Part shown: one piece after another, positions 48,603-61,700 of the stretch
Numbering within the stretch: the stretch's first letter is position 1
Layout: each line of letters opens with the position of its first letter
NCBI GenBank assembly: GCA_958299035.1
Contig: CATQJL010000223.1
Span: 81,919,322-81,983,321 of the forward strand
Reading direction: 5' to 3'
DNA length: 64,000 nucleotides
Source of the DNA: Cylicocyclus nassatus
Taxonomy: Eukaryota; Nematoda; Chromadorea; Rhabditida; Strongylidae
Made by a program: the position numbers and the translations under genes
The notes under the pieces: model-generated
What the model saw: the letters and a program-made list of their open reading frames with translations, nothing else
Database searches by the model: none
Told to the model about the DNA's origin: nothing

Positions 48603-51552
48603 ATGGGCAATCGGCTAGGTGGATTGCAGCGAAAACGTGAAAAACCGGAGCATGCTGCAATGAAAGTGTCGATGAAACGAGTGAAAGGCTTGGAACACGT
48701 GAACAAATTGCCAAACAGTCTGTAAAGATCCTCTTTGGAATCCAATCCGGAATTTTTGATTGCAGTACTTCCACGACGCCATTGCCTCCTTCGTCTCCTG
48801 AAGCACAATCGTGTACACGACTATCTGCTGCTGGAGATTGAATTTATTAAGCGGCAGAATTCTTTCAAATCGTTAGAAAGTCAAAAGAAAGAGGAGCGAA
48901 AAGTTGTGCAGGTCTGAATAAAGCAGATAGAGCTGATTTTTCGACGCATAGGCTGGACGTTATTGCGGATTGTCTGCGTCTCTTCCATAGGCTCAGCGTT
49001 CGCACTGTGCGCCTTTGGGCAGAGATGCAGACAATCTGCGTGAAGATCTATTTGTGCGCTGAACGGTCATGTACAGATGTGATGTTCATCGTTATTGTCT
49101 CCTTTTAGCAACTTCGCGGTACGCCAGTAACACTTGCAAAAGTGCACGAGCTGTTCAATGACGAGCAGGTGAAAGAGCTTCTAAGTCATTTGCAAAAGCC
49201 GACCGGTTACATTCTGTGAACATTGCAGCATGCCGTGGTAGTGGTTGAGGGTTCAAAACGAGAATGGTTCATTCCTATTTTGTCCATCGTGGATAAGGCA
49301 AGGATCAATGTGGACAGCACGAGAACTGGTCCCCATGAACAAATCATCCATTCTGAGACCAAGACACTTGTGAACGATATGCACGCGTTGTCTAAGGCTC
49401 CCGCCAGAGTGCCGAAGTTATGCCAGCGCTACGCCAGCATTTCGATCGATACACGTGTGTTTCGTTGGGCGGGGCTAGCTGACGTCCCCAACGAAATACA
49501 CGTGTATCGATCGAAATGCTGGCGTAGCGCTGGCATAACTTCGGCACTCTGGCGGGAGCCTAACGGCTCGAACATGTTCGTGTTCAATTAAGACAAGTAT
49601 TAACTTGTTAATCAGACGCATCAAAGCTCCACTGTATACTAGTCTCTATGTGGATGATGAACGATTTCGGATGCGCCGGCTGTCAACATCTGCCGTTGAA
49701 TGGTGCTCGGGGACCAGTTCTCGTTTGACATGGAAAAATTGCCTAGCTCATTTCAAAGCGTTTTCATCAAGGATCTCCTTCATCTAAATGCGCTAGTGAT
49801 GGTCAAAGCTAGCGGAATGTTCAAGAATGTGCCAACAGCCATTGTCGGCGTTTTACCAGACACAATAGATTCAAGTGCTTTGGGACACAAACTTGACAAG
49901 CCGCCAAAAGAAACCTTTGAGGTTGGTTTCTGAATGGAGGAGGGGGGGGGGGGAGTGAACAGCCCAAAGGGATCCATCTACCCGTGTAGGATATCGGTGG
50001 CCTCGAGGGACCCATCCAGGAAATGAAGGAATCTGTAGAACTTCCTCTCACACATCCGGAGTATTACGAGGAGATGGGTATCACTGCTCCAAAAGGAGTC
50101 ATACTCTATGGCCCACCTGGCACAGGTTTTCCTTGAAAATATTTATTTCAAATGTCAGCCCAATTAGCTTTAGGAAAGACCTTACTGGCTAAAGCTGTCG
50201 CAAATTCCACAGCAGCTACATTCATTCGAGCGACTGGCGCAGATTTGGTGCAAAAAAACTCGGGCGATGGTGCAAAGCTCGTGAGGTGGGTCAAATGCAG
50301 TTGCAAAATAGGAATGAATGACCGCTGTTTATTAGGGAACTCTTCAAAATGGCCAGGGATAATGCACCTTCCATAGTATTTCTGGATGAGATCGACGCGG
50401 TTGGAACGAAACGATACGATACATCGTGTAGAGGTGAACAAGAGGTAAGGTATACCAAAAGGCAAGACCTACAGGGTTACCGAGTACGCGTCAGAAACCA
50501 CTTTTGCTGCAGACGGCTATTTCGCACTACAGTATATAGCACCCACCCTGCTTGACTTGTCTTGACACGTTCAAATTTTCCCTCTCCCTTCTACTTGTCA
50601 ACTCATACACCTCATCCGCATTCTCATAACGCTTTCATCGTATGCGTCTCCGCTGAGCATTAGTTTTCGACTCTAGTAGAGATGCGAAGGTCCGCAATTG
50701 CGTCACGTTCTCGCGTCTACTCAAGTACAGGGCTCCTAAATTGCAGAGTCGTTTGCACCAGCGGTCGCGCGACCGCGTCGGCCCGTGCATTTTGCCGGCG
50801 CCGGCGCCATCGATCGAGGCGGTGCCATTGATGCCTGGGAGCGACGCGGTCGCGCGACCGCTGGTGCAAACGACTCTGCAATTTAGGAGCCCTGTATGCC
50901 GTATGCAATTGAATTCATTAGAGCGGAGAGAAACTCTGATTTATTAGGTTCAACGCACATTATTAGAACTATTGAACCAACTCGATGGTTTCGAAAGCAG
51001 AGGAGACGTGAAGGTGCGTTGCAAACTCTTGAATTTTTATGTCTATTTTCCATTAAGGTAATCTTGGCCACAAATCGTATCGACGTCCTCGACTCGGCTC
51101 TTTTACGTCCTGGACGAATTGACAGAAAAATCGAATTACCCAAACCAGATGATAAAACTCGGCAGAGAATTTTTACGGTGAACACTACAAAACCTGAAAT
51201 CTCGACAAGATTAGCGCAATGTAATATTTATTTCAAGATTCACACATCGGGGATGAATTTGGCAAAAGATGTGACATTTGACTCTGTGATGTCCAAGGAA
51301 AAAACAATGTGTGGAGCCGAGATCAAGGTTATTCATTAATTGGCGCACCACGCCCATAGAATGGGTGTGGCTTGCCATCTCAACGAACTTCTTGCAAATT
51401 AGAAGAGGTATTTACAGGCAGTCTGCACTGAAGCAGGAATGCTGGCCCTACGAGCTCAAAGAAAAGTCGTGTGCGCTGATGATTTCGAAAAAGCTATCAA
51501 GAATGTGACGTTGAAACTCAAAGGCGGCGCACCGGAAGAATTCTACGCTTAA
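48603..51552 (+). CDS. 26S proteasome ATPase subunit 4 (RPT2)-like, divergent paralog
   Basis: An AAA+ ATPase of the proteasome base that unfolds substrates. The 12 plus-strand exons are 48603-48717, 48766-48911, 49109-49168, 49229-49297, 49772-49921, 49990-50125, 50174-50285, 50336-50444, 50948-51013, 51058-51177, 51238-51327 and 51418-51552. All phases join, giving 435 residues, close to RPT2. RPT2 features: MG start (myristoylation-type glycine), [27 protein letters not shown] coiled coil, [25 protein letters not shown], Walker A GPPGTGKT (residues 221-228), Walker B IVFLDEID, sensor ATNRID, arginine fingers RPGRIDR, and a FYA C-terminus that fits the HbYX docking motif. Divergence is high, and pore loop 1 reads QKNSGDG where RPT2 has QKYLGDG. 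Intron 4 uses a GC donor (49298). Two foldbacks lie in introns. It may be a stage-specific paralog or a decaying copy without visible breaks. Confidence 0.88.
49393..49562. mobile_element. Foldback MITE in proteasome-ATPase intron
   Basis: TAAGGCTCCCGCCAGAGTGC on the left pairs exactly with GCACTCTGGCGGGAGCCTAA on the right. Arms of about 65 bases reach ATCGATACACGTGTGTTTCG. It sits in the GC-AG intron 49298-49771. Confidence 0.8.
50726..50896. mobile_element. Foldback MITE, TACAGGGCT family, in proteasome-ATPase intron
   Basis: TACAGGGCTCCTAAATTGCA and its complement bound the element. Arms include GTCGTTTGCACCAGCGGTCG and GCGACCGCGTC. It lies in the intron between exons 8 and 9. Confidence 0.85.
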
Positions 51553-52195
51553 CCTTACTGACTGACTAATCTGATCCAATAATAGAAAATTAAAACAATA
51601 TGTCTACAAAAAAGCTACGCTTAATGATAAAGTGATTAGACAGAAGTTAGATTGTTTGTATCACAGACTTTCTATACATGGCTGCACACGAAGGAAAGAG
51701 GGTTCTAATGTGGAATTAGAAGATTGATTGCCGAGACAAGCCCGCACTTCAACTTGAAGGCCGTGTCTCGGCAGAATTTAAAGCGTTTTTCATTTCACCT
51801 TTTCTGAGCCTTCTAGCCATAGGAAACCCATATCTGGGCTTTTCAGCGCATCGAAATGGCAAAAATGAGCTTTTTCCGAAGCTTTCCAAGTCCGCATTCA
51901 GTGAAGACTCGACGGAAGACTCCCGCGCCCCGCCTTCCTCGTTCTGGGCACCGCCCACTTGCACCTATACTCCACTTAAAGCGGATCTGGAAAGCTTCGG
52001 AAAAGTTCGTTTTCGCCACTTTCATGCGCTGAAAAGCCTAGATATGGGTTCCTTATTGTGAGAAGGCTGAGAGAAGGTGGAAATATGGAAAGCGACTTTC
52101 TGCCGAGACACTGCCTTTATTTCATATTCGCGTATTCAAAGCCTATTCTAGCGGATCCATCAAACAGCGTGTAAAGGTTTTCTTCATAAGATCCA
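51553..52195. other. Convergent intergenic region with foldback element
   Basis: The ATPase gene (plus) and the zinc-finger gene (minus) converge here. A GGCAGTGTC-type foldback occupies 51756-52119: GAAGGCCGTGTCTCGGCAGA on the left, TCTGCCGAGACACTGCCTTTA on the right, and GAGCTTTTTCCGAAGCTTTCC-type arms. Confidence 0.7.
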
Positions 52196-55100
52196 TCATT
52201 TCGTCGATGCTGTTCCTGTCTCTTCTTTCTCAGGCACCGGTGCCTTCTTTTTTGATTCTTGCTTTTTACGTAATTGCACCTCCTGAAAACCATTAATCAA
52301 CGATTAGACAGGAAAACTGGTTTCTGCTCAGCGCCATGACTTACTCAAATTTCAACACTTGCTCTGGCAGAAAATAGGAGCACTATATGAAACCAACCGA
52401 AGAGAGCTGGAAGAACTACTGCTATCGGGCGTGTGCCTTTAGGACTAGTGGTCCTCACTGGCGCAATAGCATGTGCGAAAGGAACAGTTAAGCATGTAGC
52501 AGATCGTTTTGGCGGTAGTCTTTCTCTGCCCCGTTTCTCTTAAAGGGGAAGCTACTCAGTTGCCGGAATATATCTGCAGCACGGGACCAATGGAGCTAGG
52601 TAGAGAAAGCATTTCCCGCCCTCCCGTTCCCCACCCGCCTGGGACGCTAAGGTTTTGACAGTCTATATGAGTCATAAAATCATGCGAGTTACTTGTTTAT
52701 ACGTGTAAGTAGTTAAATAATTTTCAAAGTTTTCAGGCTAGCAAAAGAACAACAAAGCAGTTTTTTCTGGGATATGTAGCTAACTCCATTTTCATCCGAA
52801 AAAATTTTTTGGGGCCTCCATTGGCTATTTGTAAACCAAAGTTAGGTACAGGGACTCACGAAAATTTTCCATGAGGCTGTAAGATGCCTATGGTTTTTTT
52901 AGAGACTTGAACGTTCCAGCAGTAGATAGCGATAAGTAGGAAGGTTGCATACTTTTCAAAGAATGGACCCATACGACTTTGGTAGATACATTGCAGCGTA
53001 AGAAATGCTGAAAATCTCAAATCCAGTGATTTTACCTGTAAGGCTGCCACAAGTTTATCGGCATCTATCAATCGGGCGCCGCTGACAGCCTTTGTCGATT
53101 TTGACGAATTTCTAAAATTGAGACTTCTTAACTTATAGATTTGGCTACAGCGTTTTCTAAAGTAAGACTTTCTTAAGCTTTACAGTCACTGTCCTTCATT
53201 CGAAAGTCTTACTCACGGACGAGTTTTCTTTTCCGGGATCTGCGGCGCGATATCCAATTCTAGATCAGGTCCACTTCTTCTAGGATTGTTATAGCATTGC
53301 TTAGACAAGTGGGTTTTCCAGGCCTAAAATTTCGAACTTTTGCCAGGTTGCATTAGTAAATCCGACCCTTCCACACCTCTTTGTTGTCGTCAACAGCAAC
53401 TGCGCATAATGGACACCAACGAGCGCCACTGGGTGGAAGTCTTCCTAGAGTACCGATCAAAAATACAAAAAAAAACGATTGAAAAGGGTTACCTCTACAC
53501 ATCGGATGTCCTACACCATTAGCATCATCAGTCGCGTCTGTAGCCATACCACAAGCGCTACATGGTACCATATTTCCCAGAACAAATGGACAACGATTTA
53601 TAATGTGATCGTCGAGCTGGGGAGTCTAAAATACTATTTAGAGATTTTTCCGCGTTTTTTTGAACATTGGAATTTTTTCTGCTACAGTTTCAACGCAATA
53701 AGAATACTGAAAAGTAACTATCCGTAAAAGACGCGCCAGAGGCAGCGCGAAGGCGCGAAAGGCATGCGACGCGGGCTGCCTATGAGAAGGATGCCGCGAT
53801 ACAGACCATACTTGATGCAAGAGAATGCAGTGATGTTCGAAGAATCCCGAATGCATATTGAACATAAAGGAATGCAAATTCTGGGGGGGGGGGGGAGGGG
53901 TCATGCCAATAAAATACATAAAGATGCAGCAACGACATTGTTAAAATTCTGTGACGCAAGCACTGAGCGCAGTCTCTGAACTATTGCTAACAAGAACACC
54001 AATGTCCGCAATGACGCCGAGAAAGTGATGCAAATCTCTTTATTGTCAGAATATTTTGAGTACTTATACGAAAATTTATGAGCCTATGAAAGAATTTCTG
54101 AATGACAAAACCTTCCCAAGGCATGGTTATGAAACGAACCTCAAACCGAGTAAGAAAATCATGTTCCTCTCTATTTCAAAAGATTCTATGGTTGGGATGC
54201 TCGCAAACCAAACGAAATAAACGGAGTAATGGATTCAAATGTTTAAGAAGTGTTTAATCATAGTTCTTTCCTTCTAAGATCGCAAAAGGTAGTTACGTTT
54301 TTTTACTCGTTCTGGAAAGGTCTAAAACCTCTGGCAAAGTCTCATATCTGCTAAAAAAGGACTATTCACTGGAATCGTTTTCGTTTCACATTCGCGAATA
54401 TGAGTTCAGTACAAATATGGGCACTCTTATGACGACACCTTTTCTTAGTTTATCTTCTAAAAAGTCTCAAATTCTTCTTTCATTTTTTGGATTTTTTCTT
54501 TGATTTCAGGGAGCATTAATACTAATAAAATGCCAGTTCGAAAGTTCAAGGTGGTGGGTAAATCTTGAAATTTTGCCAATGGTTTATTAAAAATACAAGT
54601 AAAAACCTGAAATTTGGATCATTTATGCATGGCATTTATGTAGCCAAAAGCTACAACTTTCTGCATGATGTGAAAGCGAGGAAAAATCTTGTTCGAAAAT
54701 TATGAGGGTTTTCTTCGTAAAAGGTAAAAACACTTGCATTACGACCTAATGATATGCCTAACTTTCTGACTTACCAGTACAACCTTTGAACAGAACCGGC
54801 ATCTAGTCATCAAGAGGCAGGACGTCTTGTAGTGATATTCCAAACGACTAGGTATCCCGAGGTCTGGTGCCGTTACACCACAAAACTGACATGTCCTGAA
54901 TGGAAATGCAAAATCTCAAAAAAAGAAAAATACGGCAGCAAGAGAACAAAATTTTCTTGCCCAGTTTTATCTGGAAGCGAGTACGGATTGTCATATGGCT
55001 GAGCAGACTGCTCAACTTGATCAGGCTTGGCAGCAGCTAGAATGGCAGATAGTCGGGCATTTCGCTTCACATCACGCTAAATTCGCAGTTTAAGAAAAGT

Positions 55101-56359
55101 TTTGAGCTGTGGAATTCAAGGTACCCACCGGTGAAGGAGATTCAGGCATTTCTTCTATTTTTTCTACTATTGGAGGGGCTTCAAGAGCTTCGGTCTGCGT
55201 TTTAATTGTGATCGGTGCAGGTTTCGGCTTCCTTGATAAAAGAGAAGAATTTGAATGAGAAATGTGTCAAGCTCTCAGGCTACTTTTGTTTGGGAGGAGG
55301 CGGGACAGGTGTAGATGGCTTTTGTTGCTCAGGTCGTTTCACCGGTGTCCATTCAGAATTCACGCCAAAAGCCTTCATCTGCAATGCAGCGCATAGGAAT
55401 CTCCGCCCACATAAAATGCAAGTTCCACAATTACGCACTTCCTCCTTATCCATAACTAGGTCCGAATAGGTGTCCCTGACGGCATCTTCCTTGAGCTGAA
55501 AAAGCATAAGTATGCAATAATTCGGATTGATGGGGTATGGGAAGGGGAGCGGGAGAGCAATGAAAGAAATTGGGCACCTTCTCCATCTTGATACTCAGCA
55601 AATCAGCTTTTTTCGTATCACCGCTCAGGATGGCACTTGTTTTCTGACGACCTAGAGACATAAGTTCTGCTTCGACTCCCGTGAGGCGATCGCAGGCTTT
55701 CTCGCAGAGATGTGCCTAAACCGGATATAAATTGCTGCCAAACAAACTCAGTGCAAATTTCTAGAATCTGCACCACTATTCGTAAAGTTCCTAAGGCTCC
55801 GTTCGTGCCAACGCTATGCTAATACCGTTCCGGAACGACGCTCGATTGCTACGGAACCACGTGGATTCCGGTAAGGCGCTGGAACGGCGTCGGCACAGTG
55901 CCGTCACACGGGCAACTCTAATCGCTGCTTAACAACCGCCACAACATCGAAATTGACAGAGTTTGCGGTAGTACCTTACCTTTACAGGTGCGTCCTCCTC
56001 CTGGCATCTAACAGCCATACGACGAAGCTGCGTACGTAATGTGCGCACAGTGGAGACTGGATCTTCGCCCAGTTCAGATTGTCTTGAAGCATATCCAGAA
56101 GAGTGATACACATTATTTGGTCTAAAGTGGATATTCATGATTCTTAGGTATGTATGGGCTAATTCGCTGCTTACATGTCATAACTACCATCTCCTTTGAG
56201 TTGAACGCGTTTTTCCTCTGACAATGTTGCATTCTGTGGCTGCTGAGAATTTGGCTTGGATCTCGTGGATTTCTTATATGGCGTCGCAATATTGCTGCGT
56301 TGTTCTCGTTCACGTCGCATCAGATATTCCTCATACGCCTTATCACCGTAGGAAGACAT
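52196..56359 (-). CDS. CEP104-like centrosomal/ciliary zinc-finger protein, short form
   Basis: CEP104 acts at cilia tips and centrioles in vertebrates. The 12 minus-strand exons are 56175-56359, 55980-56121, 55578-55715, 55284-55495, 55129-55231, 54961-55076, 54775-54895, 53493-53625, 53377-53444, 53217-53323, 53036-53111 and 52196-52282. All phases join, giving 495 residues. Exons 1-4 encode a charged N-terminus and a coiled coil (ADLLSIKMEKLKEDAVRDTY) with an unusual CGTCILCG pair. Residues about 299-430 match the CEP104 zinc-finger array in order: CQFCG..HYKTSC, LMTRCRFCSKVV, DDHIINRC, VPCSACG, WCPLC, EAWKTHLSKQC. The tail is lysine-rich. The N-terminal jelly-roll and TOG domains of vertebrate CEP104 are absent, so this is a C-terminal-half version. 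Intron 6 uses a GC donor (54960). It is clearly this finger family; orthology is inferred. Confidence 0.82.
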
Positions 56360-58712
56360 TTTCCATTTAATTGCAGTGAACAATTTTTTCTGTCAAACTA
56401 AAGTGTCTGACTAATTCTTTTGGACTCTAATAGTGGGATAGCAGCTGCCACAGGCGCCTAATGCAATTATAATACCAATGAAGTTCGAGTTTGTAAGAGC
56501 ACAAATCTATTTATTTGATTCGCTTGAGAAGTACCATCTCGAAATCATTAGAAAGTTTTCTAATATAAGCAACAACAAGGAAGGAAAAAACACCCAAAAA
56601 TCAGCCCGACTACTGTTCCCCTATGACTTAAGGTGATAGCGGGTTTTTGGTTAATCAAGAAGCTGGGACTTTCAGACCATGAGTATATTATGAGATTTTA
56701 TTTGAAGTGAAATTTACGTGTACCCTGGAATATGATAACAAGATTAAATGGATAGATGGAATAAAGGTCGATCCAAAGATGATATATGGCCTATTCTCAT
56801 CTTGTGAAAATGTCATAACGTAACCATTGCTAGGCAATATTCCAGCATGAAGGATGTACATGCATAAACACCTGCGCAAGTTGCTAGGATGCGATCCCCA
56901 ACTAGGTTTGCGTGGGCAATAGAGGAGAATAATCCTGCGCCACAAACGGGAAGAAAAATGAAATAAAATGCTTTCATCAATTTGTGTGGGTTACGCGCCA
57001 AGCGCACTCCATGCTAGTTAAGTCTGATCGGGTTCCAAGCACTAAAATGACTCGAAAGTCACCCGATTATCAGGCTATTGTCTTCTTAGGGTAAGGGGAC
57101 TGTATGTCGTCGAAAATGGGAGGTCTCGCCGGACATCTGCAACAAATACACTTTCCAGTACATGCACAGGTGAGTATCTGCTGCATTGTCCGCTGGCCCT
57201 CCCACTTTCGGCGACATATTGCGCCTACCCCGGTACAATCTTATCACCATGGGCGAAGGCTCTCTACTCTTATGCCACAATTCTTAACCCTCCCCCATCC
57301 TCATCTAACCTCCGCTTTCGCTTCCCATGTGCCACATAACTGTGTATATTTATATGTGAACTCAACAAAAAAGACAAGCATAGATTTATCAGAAGAAAAA
57401 AAGAATAAGCTGAACAGCCTGAAAGCTGACACATACACATCAATGATGGGAGATAATCTATCACATCAATTAATTCATTGGAAAGGAATTTTTTCAATGG
57501 AAAAATCATATATGTTCAAGTACGTGTGGTCAAGTTCCTTCATATACAACACAAGATAAACACTTGTCGAGTATATAGAGCGAGAAATGTAACAATCGTA
57601 CAGATTCTTCAGAAACAGACAGGATTCCGTGTGCATAGGCGTGGCCGCAATTGCGGAAGAAAGCGCGCACACGCATGACTGTCACAAAAGTCAGCAATCA
57701 GCGAGATTGAAAAGAGTGCTAGAGAATTTGGTGCTTTAAATACTACCTACTCACAGAAATCAATGTGCAACATCGCCAGTATAAGCGACACAACACACGA
57801 AAAAAATTATTAGCATAGAAACTAGAACGCAAACATCAACTCGGAACAAAAACGAGTAGAAAAAGAATAATGCAAAAGTCGTTTTGTCACCTGAACATCA
57901 CGCCTTTTGGGATTTAGCATAACCGGAAACTGTTAGACACCTTGCTAGCAGGCAATCGATAACATATAGAAAATTAACACACATGCACATAGCGATTAGC
58001 ATATTTACGACAATTTGCACAAACTGATATAGTCACTAGCAGAGATTGCGCTCACAGCATATAATGAACAGCTGCAATCACTTTCTTCACTATGTATGAT
58101 GATAAGACTCTTTCAATTCACTGTAAGCGCAAAAATAATCGGAAACCAAAAGTCATAAGCTGCAAAAGACTGGAAGAAAAAACAACTCACATAGGAGTAC
58201 GGTGGCGTACACGAAAGCACAGTGTATAGAAAAAATTATCTTTGAACGTAACTTTCAAAAAATTTCAAAAAATATCTTTGAGAGAAATGAACAGATAGAG
58301 AGAGAATACGCATAATGATAAACATTCGATGATACCCTACGTAAATAGTATACTGTATAGACGTATTGGTGAATGAACGGTGCGAAAATATGGGAGAGCA
58401 CGAATGGGGGTAACATAGATAGCGCATACAACGAGGTCACACAATAAGCCGGTGAATAAGCGCCTTCACCAATTGACTGTTTTGTGCGGGCAACTTAGAG
58501 TGGCAGTTATTCTCGGCGCCAGTCAGAAATGAACCACGACCAGCGTGTGAAAATTCTACCACGCTTAGCTGCACACATATATCCCTTTTACATAAATATC
58601 TTACCGTAGCCGTAATTTTTTTCTTGGGAGCATTGGAAAGAGCCACAAAAGCAAAGCCAGTAAAGAATTAGGTACTGTTCTGATAAATCATAAGCAGCAG
58701 CAATACACTCGT
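56360..58712. other. Intergenic; lis-1 3' flank
   Basis: The sequence upstream of the zinc-finger gene starts at 56360 and the lis-1 3' flank ends at 58712. A small foldback is at 57089-57231 (GGGGACTGTATGTCGTCGAA against TTCGGCGACATATTGCGCC). AT-rich sequence with CACA runs fills 57330-58440. No gene is supported. Confidence 0.5.
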
Positions 58713-61700
58713 TCATCGACATTCCCATACCTTACATGACAGATCGACGCTTGAGGTAATCACATACGGTGCAGTAGGGTGGAAATCTGCAAAAGAAACT
58801 ATGACGTCGAGCACACTCTAAATCAAATGCGATATGTCATGTAGAGGGCCGATATACATCACGCGATTCGGTCGCTTAGGACTCGGACATAGTTCACACG
58901 ACTTCTGCCTTGCGATTTTCGACAAGTGTTGAGAGCCCACTGCATGTCAATCACCCTGCATTTCGTTCCTGATAGTTGGTCACAATTAGTCGTGTTGGAA
59001 AACTACCACAACCGAGTTGCAAGATGAACTGCGTGCAGCGGACTCGTAACAGTTGTCTTTTGAAGGAATCGCAAGGCGATGAAATCGCGTGAACTATGTC
59101 ATGTCTTGACGATTCTTCCCACAAGACAACTGTTACGAGTCCATTGCATGCTGGTCATCTTGCATTCTCGTTGTGACAGTTTTTCGACGCGAATGCAGGA
59201 TGATTCGTAACAGTCGTCTAGCCGTGTGAATCGCGATGCAATGAAATCTCGTGATGTATGCCCGGTCCTTGAGATAATTGTATATGAACGCTAACTAAAT
59301 TGCTTTACTGACTACATTTCTCCTGTGAGTTCGGCCGTTTAGACAGAATAAGGAGAAATCACATGTCTTGAAACAGCTGAGTAAAATTACTGATGGAAAA
59401 AAGTAGACTAGTTTATCGTAAAACTCATTACAACAAAAGAAAAAATAAAGAAAAGCTAAGAAAAAGAGGAAACTACGTAAACGCAAAATCTGTATTAGAA
59501 GATAAAATTCGACTTACCAACACTTGTAACGAAATGTTGATGTGCATCGATAGTCTTAGCGCAGCGTCGTTGCGCCAGATCCCAAACTCGTAGTGTTTTA
59601 TCATCTGCCACCGATACCAAGAATTTACCACGTGGATGAAAACGTAATCCGCGAACCCAATTATCATGTCCGATCAACGAAAATAGCACTGTGCCTGACA
59701 GCGCATCCCAGACCTAAATGAAAATAAAGGCACTGATATTTTCATGAACTCTTTAACTCCCACAAGTGCTCGTGTTGACTAGTAATATGGGAATCTGATT
59801 GTAAAATACATAGAATTCGTAAGTTTAAACCACACCAAACGTTGCATCGTAGTCATTCAGATGCTCTATGCACATGCGTTGTACTATTTGATACTTACCT
59901 TGATCGTTTTATCCCTCGAACCGCTCACAACGACGTGCGTTGGCCCAGCGCCAAGATCACCATTTGCTTTATGACCCGCTGCAAAGGAAAGCTATCCATC
60001 ATACAAGAAAAAATACAAACAACGATGTATAATGTCCACTAATCAGTCGTTCGAACGACTTTGTTGAATCACGAGCCATGGAAAATGCAATTTGAGACAA
60101 ACCCTCAGTCCTGATGGGTGCTAGTGCAGAATCCGGAGCCCATTCCACGCATTCGACGACATGTTCGTGCTCGCGTAGAGTGGCTTTGACACTTTTTGAC
60201 TGTAGTGCCCATACAATTATGGACTGAAAATAGAATATCAAGACTTCATTGCATAGACTAATTCAGGTGAGAAATCGTGTAGGAGACTGGAAATAGACAC
60301 ACTCAACCTCTGCCCCTTCGAAAACTGCGCTTCAACAAATTATTCGCACGACGGGCACAAAGAGACAAAAAAATGCACTTGCTTATGTAATTACCTGATC
60401 ATTGCTGGCCGATGCAAAAAGTGCACCATCGGGTGAGACTCGTACCATTCGTACCCATTCGGAATGTCCTCGGAATGTGTGTACACAATAACCGGAAGCA
60501 ACCTCAAATGATGGTTTTATTGCGATTTTACGAAAAACTGATCAAGCAGTTTTGTAAAAAATATACTTGAGCATTCAACAACTATCTGCACAACTAATAC
60601 CCGCGCATGAAGAAAACTTGAGAGTACTTTTGCATAGTGCCAAGTTCTCGTATGATATATGACGTAAGACGCACGCTGTTTCAAATTGTCTAAAAAAGCA
60701 GCTGATAATAAGACCCAACTCAAATAATACACTTTTTGAGAACTTAGACGTGTGCACAGCGAATGAATAATCTGTCAAACAGATGGCACCATCTAGCGGG
60801 GTGAAGCAGAAGCTTGTCTTCAGCTAAGCGCGTGCAAAATGCCGGCAAACAAGGCGCAATTTGTTCACGCACAAGTTTTGCTGCTCAATCTTGGCACCGC
60901 AAAGGCACTATTTACGGTTACCAGCACAGATCTGCTATGTTCACTTTCAGCCTAGGAATTTTTGTACACTACATGCCAGTGTAAGATGCTAATTAACTGC
61001 AGATAAGTTTCAAACAAAAATTCACTCATTAACATATATAGGTATGATTGCGTAAAGAAATGAAAAAATCCACATAGAATCATTTTATAACGCACCTCCC
61101 ATAGTTTGATAGTGTGATCTCTGCTTGCGGATAAAATAGCATCACCCGATGGCAGGAAACACACTGACGATATGTTGTGGTCATGTCCTTTCAATGTCTT
61201 TACACATGCATATGATCCTCCAAATTCCCAGACTTTTATTGACATATCAGCCGAGCAAGACACTAGAAAATAGTCAATGATGTTGAATCTGAAATACGAC
61301 ACAAAAAGGCTCTTACCAAGCATCTTTCCAGCCTTATCAAAAGCAATATCCTGTACTGAATCTGTATGCCCTTTCAGAGAGCGTTCAAACTCTCCAGTTT
61401 CGTAGTCCCATATCTGTAAAAAAACAGATGAAAATTTCATTAATTTAGCCTTTTCTTTGAGACTTTTGTTCAAATAGCACCGTGCCTATGATTATTCAGC
61501 TCTCAAACATGAAAATCAGCCTTGCTATGATAAAAGTACAAAGCCATTACAAGGCAGATAGAATACTAATGGGCATTCACTGCGTGGTACAGCAATGCTT
61601 GTTACAAAGAACATGGTCACTTATTTGACGTAAGCTGAGAATAGGGAATAAGCACAGAACACTTGAGAACTCTGAGAATAGAATTTGGTGGACTGGAAAT

